A stretch of 62,953 bases of DNA. It comes from DATAGF01 sp963813355 (GTDB lineage: Bacteria > Actinomycetota > Thermoleophilia > Miltoncostaeales > Miltoncostaeaceae). Made by a program: the position numbers and the translations under genes. The notes below the pieces were generated by a model. It made no database searches. It saw only the letters and a list, made by a program, of their open reading frames with translations, and was not told the DNA's origin. The stretch covers positions 1 to 62,953 of the forward strand of contig CAWEYS010000011.1 in assembly GCA_963813355.1 (NCBI GenBank). Reading direction: 5' to 3'. Below are positions 60,166 to 62,953 of this stretch, one piece after another. How positions within the stretch are numbered: the first letter of the stretch is position 1; the number at the start of each line of letters is the position of its first letter.

Positions 60166-61506
60166 TCAGCCCGGCGAGCCGTCCCCGTTCGCCGACCCGC
60201 CCTTGCCGCGGAACGGCTCGTCCCGGGGGGCGGCCGGCTCGATCGCCACCAGCACCACCCGGGTGCCGCGCGTCGCCTCCACCGTGAGCTGCCAGCCGTC
60301 GGCGGTGACCGTGTCGCCGGTGCGCGGCAGCCGGCCGAGGCGCGTGAAGACCAGCCCGCCGACGCTGGTGACGGTCTCGTCGACCAGCTCGACGCCGTGG
60401 TCGCGCAGGTCCTCCAGCGACACGTGCCCGCGCACCACCAGGCGCCCGTCGGGTTGTTCGTCGACCGCCGGGGCGCGGTCGCGCTCGTCGTCGATCTCGC
60501 CGACGATCTCCTCGATCACGTCCTCCACGGTGACCACCCCGCTGAAGTCGCCGTACTCGTCGAGCACCACCGCCATGGAGGCCCGCCGCGCCTGCAGCTG
60601 GCGCAGCAGCTCGTCGACCGGTTGGGTCTCGGGCACGAACAGCGCCGGCCCCGCGATGCGGCGCAGGGGCATGTCCTCGCCCTGCTCGAGGAGCCCGCGC
60701 GCGAGCTGGCTGAGGTGGACCACCCCCAGCACGCCGTCCCCGTTGAGCACGGGGAAGCGGCTGTGTCGCGTGCGCAGGGCCTCGGCCAGCGCCTCGCGCA
60801 CGGGCGAGTCGGCGGCCAGGGTCGTCACCTCGGGGCGCGGGGTCATGATGTCGCGCGTCAGCGTCTCGCCGAGGCCGAAGACGCCCTCGAGCATGTCGGC
60901 CTCCTCGGGCTCGAGGGCCCCGCCCTCCTCGCTCTGGGCGATCAGGATCTGGAGGTCCTCCGGGGTCGACGCGAGCTCGCGCTCACTGGCCGGCTCCACG
61001 CCCAGGGCGCGCACGACCCAGTTCCCCGCCCCGTTCAGGAGGTAGATGAACGGGGCGAAGACCTTGCGGAACAGCTCGAGGGGCCGGGACGTCGCGAGCG
61101 CCGTGGTCTCGGCCTTCTGGATGGCGATCGACTTCGGTGCCAGCTCCCCGAACACGACGTGGAGCACCGTGATGATCACGAAGGCGATGATCACCGCCGT
61201 GGCCGCCGAGGTCGCGCCGCCGATCCCGACCGACTCGAAGACCGGCTCGAGCAGCTCGGCGAACGCGGGCTCGCCCAGCCAGCCGAGGCCCAGGCTGGCG
61301 AGCGTGATGCCGAGCTGGCACGCGGCGAGGTAGCGGTCGATGTGCTGCACCTGCTCGCGCGCGAGCACCGCGCTGCCGCGCCCCTGCTCGGCGAGCTGCT
61401 CGAGGCGGGTGGTGCGGGCCCGCGCAAGCGAGAACTCGGCCGCGACGAAGAAGCCGTTCAGCAGCACCAGTAGGAGTGCCGCGACGATCTGGACCGCGTT
61501 CGTCAA
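60166..61506 (-). CDS. CNNM/CorC-family transporter-like protein (DUF21 + CBS + CorC_HlyC)
   Basis: 446 residues from TTG 61506. DUF21 membrane domain residues 1-190 (LVLLNGFFVAAEFSLARART, GITLASLGLGWLGEPAF, HVVFGELAPKSIAIQKAE), a CBS pair about 205-325 (DIMTPRPEVTTLAADSPVRE, ASMAVVLDEYGDFSGVVTVED) and a CorC_HlyC domain at the end (SVGGLVFTRLGRLPRTGDTV). The family is linked to Mg2+/Co2+ efflux. Convergent with the PfkB gene, 4 bases apart. A 7-codon frame upstream overlaps its start by TTGA. Confidence 0.93.
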   Translation of the reverse strand: MTNAVQIVAALLLVLLNGFFVAAEFSLARARTTRLEQLAEQGRGSAVLAREQVQHIDRYLAACQLGITLASLGLGWLGEPAFAELLEPVFESVGIGGATSAATAVIIAFVIITVLHVVFGELAPKSIAIQKAETTALATSRPLELFRKVFAPFIYLLNGAGNWVVRALGVEPASERELASTPEDLQILIAQSEEGGALEPEEADMLEGVFGLGETLTRDIMTPRPEVTTLAADSPVREALAEALRTRHSRFPVLNGDGVLGVVHLSQLARGLLEQGEDMPLRRIAGPALFVPETQPVDELLRQLQARRASMAVVLDEYGDFSGVVTVEDVIEEIVGEIDDERDRAPAVDEQPDGRLVVRGHVSLEDLRDHGVELVDETVTSVGGLVFTRLGRLPRTGDTVTADGWQLTVEATRGTRVVLVAIEPAAPRDEPFRGKGGSANGDGSPG

Positions 61507-61526
61507 CGGTCCGAGAGGGTGTCCAC
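61503..61526 (-). other. 7-codon upstream frame overlapping the CNNM start
   Basis: GTG 61526 begins VDTLSDR and its TGA (61505-61503) overlaps the TTG of the CNNM gene. A -10 box TATCAT (61539-61534) lies 7 nt upstream of the GTG, so a leaderless ribosome could terminate exactly at the TTG and reinitiate. Alternatively a one-base error hides an N-terminal extension. Confidence 0.4.
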
Positions 61527-61533
61527 GGGGTGG

Positions 61534-61539
61534 ATGATA
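61534..61539 (-). promoter_or_regulatory. -10 box (TATCAT) upstream of the CNNM gene
   Basis: TATCAT on the minus strand ends 7 nt before the GTG of the 7-codon frame and 27 nt before the TTG. Confidence 0.45.
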
Positions 61540-61570
61540 CCCACCGGGTCCCGCCGTCCTCCCGGCCCGA

Positions 61571-61734
61571 TCAGGCCGTGACCCGGAACCCCCGGGTGAG
61601 CGGGGCGCCGCCGTTCAGCCGCACCACCGCGCGGTTGAGCCGAGCTCGAAGATCGCCGAGGCGACGAGCACCAGCGTGAGAAGGGGGACACGTCTCAGGG
61701 CCGACGGGCACCATCTCAGCGCACCGCGCGGCAT
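61571..61734 (-). CDS. Small single-helix membrane protein (probable frameshift)
   Basis: From ATG 61734 the frame gives a basic start and one helix, RRVPLLTLVLVASAIFELG, then stops early (61615). With one base changed after FELG it continues LNRAVVRLNGGAPLTRGFRV to TGA at 61571-61573. No family recognised. Confidence 0.4.
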
Positions 61735-61748
61735 CCACCGCCCGCCGG

Positions 61749-61877
61749 TCAGACCCCGGGGGCTCCCTCGGACGGCGGGTCGGAGCTCGGGAAGGTGTCC
61801 TCCAGGTCCTCGTCCCGGCGGTCCGCGTCCTCCTCGTCGCCGGGCGCCTCTCGGGGCTCTCGCGGATCGTCGCGCAC
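61749..61877 (-). CDS. Small acidic protein with ETFPSSDPPS-type tail
   Basis: 42 residues from GTG 61877, with GGAGGAGG 4-5 nt upstream. Highly acidic, ending DLEDTFPSSDPPSEGAPGV. The (E/D)xTFPxSDPPS motif is widespread in tiny bacterial proteins of unknown role. Divergent from the proline-rich gene across 81 bases. Confidence 0.65.
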   Translation of the reverse strand: MRDDPREPREAPGDEEDADRRDEDLEDTFPSSDPPSEGAPGV

Positions 61878-61958
61878 GGGTCCTCCTCCAACGGGTCCGT
61901 ACCCGATCCTTCCCCGGGCGCGGGCTCGGAAACCGGGCCGGGTGGGTAGAGGAGTTGC

Positions 61959-62147
61959 ATGACCACGCAACCGGTTCCCGATCCGATCCCCGGCCCCGCC
62001 GTCGTGCCGGAGCCCACCCCGCCCGCGATCCCCGAGCCGGCGCCGCCCGACGTGCCCGAGCCCTCGCCCGACCCGGTGCCCGAGCCGGTGCCGGGGCCCG
62101 CCCGGATCCCGGAGCCCTGGCCGCCGGACGACGCCTCCGCGCGTTGA
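61959..62147 (+). CDS. Proline/glutamate-rich repeat protein
   Basis: 62 residues from ATG 61959 with GAGGAG 4 nt upstream. Low-complexity chain of PEP and PxP units (VPEPTPPAIPEPAPP, VPEPSPDPVPEPVPG), no hydrophobic segment. It should be extended, perhaps a polyproline-II rod that binds or spaces other proteins. Real-gene status rests on the ribosome site and the regular repeat. Confidence 0.55.
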   Translation: MTTQPVPDPIPGPAVVPEPTPPAIPEPAPPDVPEPSPDPVPEPVPGPARIPEPWPPDDASAR

Positions 62148-62166
62148 TCCGCGGACGCCCGGGCAC

Positions 62167-62172
62167 TACGGT
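62167..62172 (+). promoter_or_regulatory. -10 box (TACGGT) of the acyl-CoA dehydrogenase gene
   Basis: TACGGT ends 9 nt before GTG 62182; leaderless pattern. Confidence 0.45.
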
Positions 62173-62181
62173 GGGCCGGCC

Positions 62182-62953
62182 GTGGCCGTCGCCGAGCTGA
62201 CCGACACCGAGCGGGAGATCCAGGGCCTGGTGCGCGAGTTCGCGCGCGCCGAGATCGCGCCCCGCTCGCACGAGTGGAACCACGAGCACCACGTGCCCGT
62301 CGAGGTGCTGAAGCTCATGGCGGAGCTGGGCCTGCTCGGCGTGATCATCCCCGAGGCGTACGGCGGCGCGGGGCTCGACTACGCGAGCCTGGCGATCGTC
62401 ATGGAGGAGGTGGCCGCCGCCGACGCCGGGCTCTCGACCGGCGTGGCGGTGCAGAACTCCCTCGGCGCGGCGCCCATCCTGCGCGCCGGCACCGACGCCC
62501 AGAAGGAGGCCTACCTGCCGGACCTCGCGTCGGGGGCGCGCTTCGCCGCCTACGCCCTCACCGAGCCCGACGCGGGCTCCGACACGGCGAACATCCGCAC
62601 GACGGCACGCGCCGACGGCGACGGGTGGGTCGTCAACGGCGCCAAGCAGTGGATCACCAACGGCAGCTTCGCGAGCGTGTTCGTGCTCTATGCCCGCACG
62701 GGTGGGCCGGGGGCGAAGGGGATCTCCTGCTTCCTCGCCGAGCCGGGCGAGGGCTTCACCGTCGGGCGCGAGATGCCCAAGCTCGGGCTGCACACCTCGT
62801 CCACGGTCGAGCTCGCCTTCGACGGCTATCGCCTCGGCCCCGGGACGATGATGGGGGAGGAGAACCAGGGCCTGAAGGTCGCCCTGTTGACGCTCGACTC
62901 GGGGCGCATCATCATCGCCGCCCAGGCGTGCGGGATCGCGCGGGCGGCCCTCG
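62182..62953 (+). CDS. Acyl-CoA dehydrogenase, 3' end beyond the window
   Basis: 257 residues visible from GTG 62182. N-terminal helical domain (ELTDTEREIQGLVREFARAE), the ACAD signature 1 YALTEPDAGSDTANIRTTA contacting FAD and substrate, GAKQWITNGSFASVFVLYAR, and the start of the C-terminal helices (ALLTLDSGRIIIAAQACGIA). The catalytic Glu would lie beyond the edge. It oxidises acyl-CoA and reduces ETF, which feeds the ETF-QO at 52683. Confidence 0.93.
   Translation, partial: MAVAELTDTEREIQGLVREFARAEIAPRSHEWNHEHHVPVEVLKLMAELGLLGVIIPEAYGGAGLDYASLAIVMEEVAAADAGLSTGVAVQNSLGAAPILRAGTDAQKEAYLPDLASGARFAAYALTEPDAGSDTANIRTTARADGDGWVVNGAKQWITNGSFASVFVLYARTGGPGAKGISCFLAEPGEGFTVGREMPKLGLHTSSTVELAFDGYRLGPGTMMGEENQGLKVALLTLDSGRIIIAAQACGIARAAL

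Noticed and set aside
62149..62793. Minus-strand frames opposite the acyl-CoA dehydrogenase
   Set aside because: The plus strand encodes an unmistakable acyl-CoA dehydrogenase that simply runs off the window edge.
1..62953. tRNA, rRNA, CRISPR arrays, integrases or transposases
   Set aside because: None recognised on reading both strands; short tRNAs cannot be fully excluded without a covariance search.

Overview
This is a GC-rich (roughly 73-75% by eye) bacterial chromosome window with actinobacterial character: GTG/TTG starts are frequent, genes overlap by ATGA/GTGA, BTAD- and LuxR-type ATPase regulators occur, and many genes look leaderless, with a TANNNT -10 box ending 6-9 nt before the start codon. 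The mix of BTAD regulators, delta-60 and RTX-like secreted proteins and C-terminal basic lipoprotein domains suggests a Thermoleophilia-like (Solirubrobacterales/Gaiellales) organism; that assignment is inference. No rRNA, tRNA, CRISPR array, transposase or phage module was recognised. Many genes between about 7 and 49 kb are broken by +1/-1 indels, almost always in 2-4 base homopolymers, while 49.6-61.5 kb is almost clean. I read most breaks as sequence errors and describe the reconstructed products.

Layout. 0-7.4 kb: end of a CysO/MoaD-like sulfur carrier, an SDR protein, two small or secreted unknowns, a giant BTAD-ATPase regulator, a methyltransferase and an Asp23 protein. 7.5-17.6 kb: a potassium-uptake (Kdp) locus of unusual design. 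A KdpD-type kinase half and KdpE come first, then a metallopeptidase, then kdpF-A-C-B, then the missing KdpD N-terminal/USP half as a separate gene, with USP proteins. Two near-identical promoter regions (about 10680 and 15660) carry four TTGA boxes in the same helical phase and probably bind KdpE. 17.6-31 kb: DedA, MFS, a geranylgeranyl-reductase-like protein, a small BTAD operon, a DUF11 surface protein, an FAD oxidoreductase, a metzincin, GNAT, alpha/beta hydrolase, membrane proteins, HAD and a methyltransferase.

31-45 kb is an envelope/secretome island. A LuxR-family ATPase is followed by a beta-helix/FG-GAP protein, an RTX tail fragment, a phospholipase-C-like + PLAT + CARDB protein, a delta-60 + RTX protein, a YVTN-like + RTX fragment, and three tandem paralogous lipoproteins of unknown function. 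45-49.5 kb is a copper module: a DUF1326 protein and a very large multicopper oxidase fused to a galactose/glyoxal-oxidase-like domain, with Met- and His-rich and plastocyanin-like segments.

49.6-62.9 kb is mostly housekeeping: three-gene proton-translocating transhydrogenase, ETF-quinone oxidoreductase, a 53-bp inverted-repeat element, a GAF/PAS SpoIIE phosphatase facing a lipoprotein cytochrome c, a STAS protein, SerS (apparently CTG start), a PfkB kinase, a CNNM/CorC-like protein preceded by a 7-codon upstream frame, small acidic and proline-rich proteins, and the start of an acyl-CoA dehydrogenase cut by the window edge.
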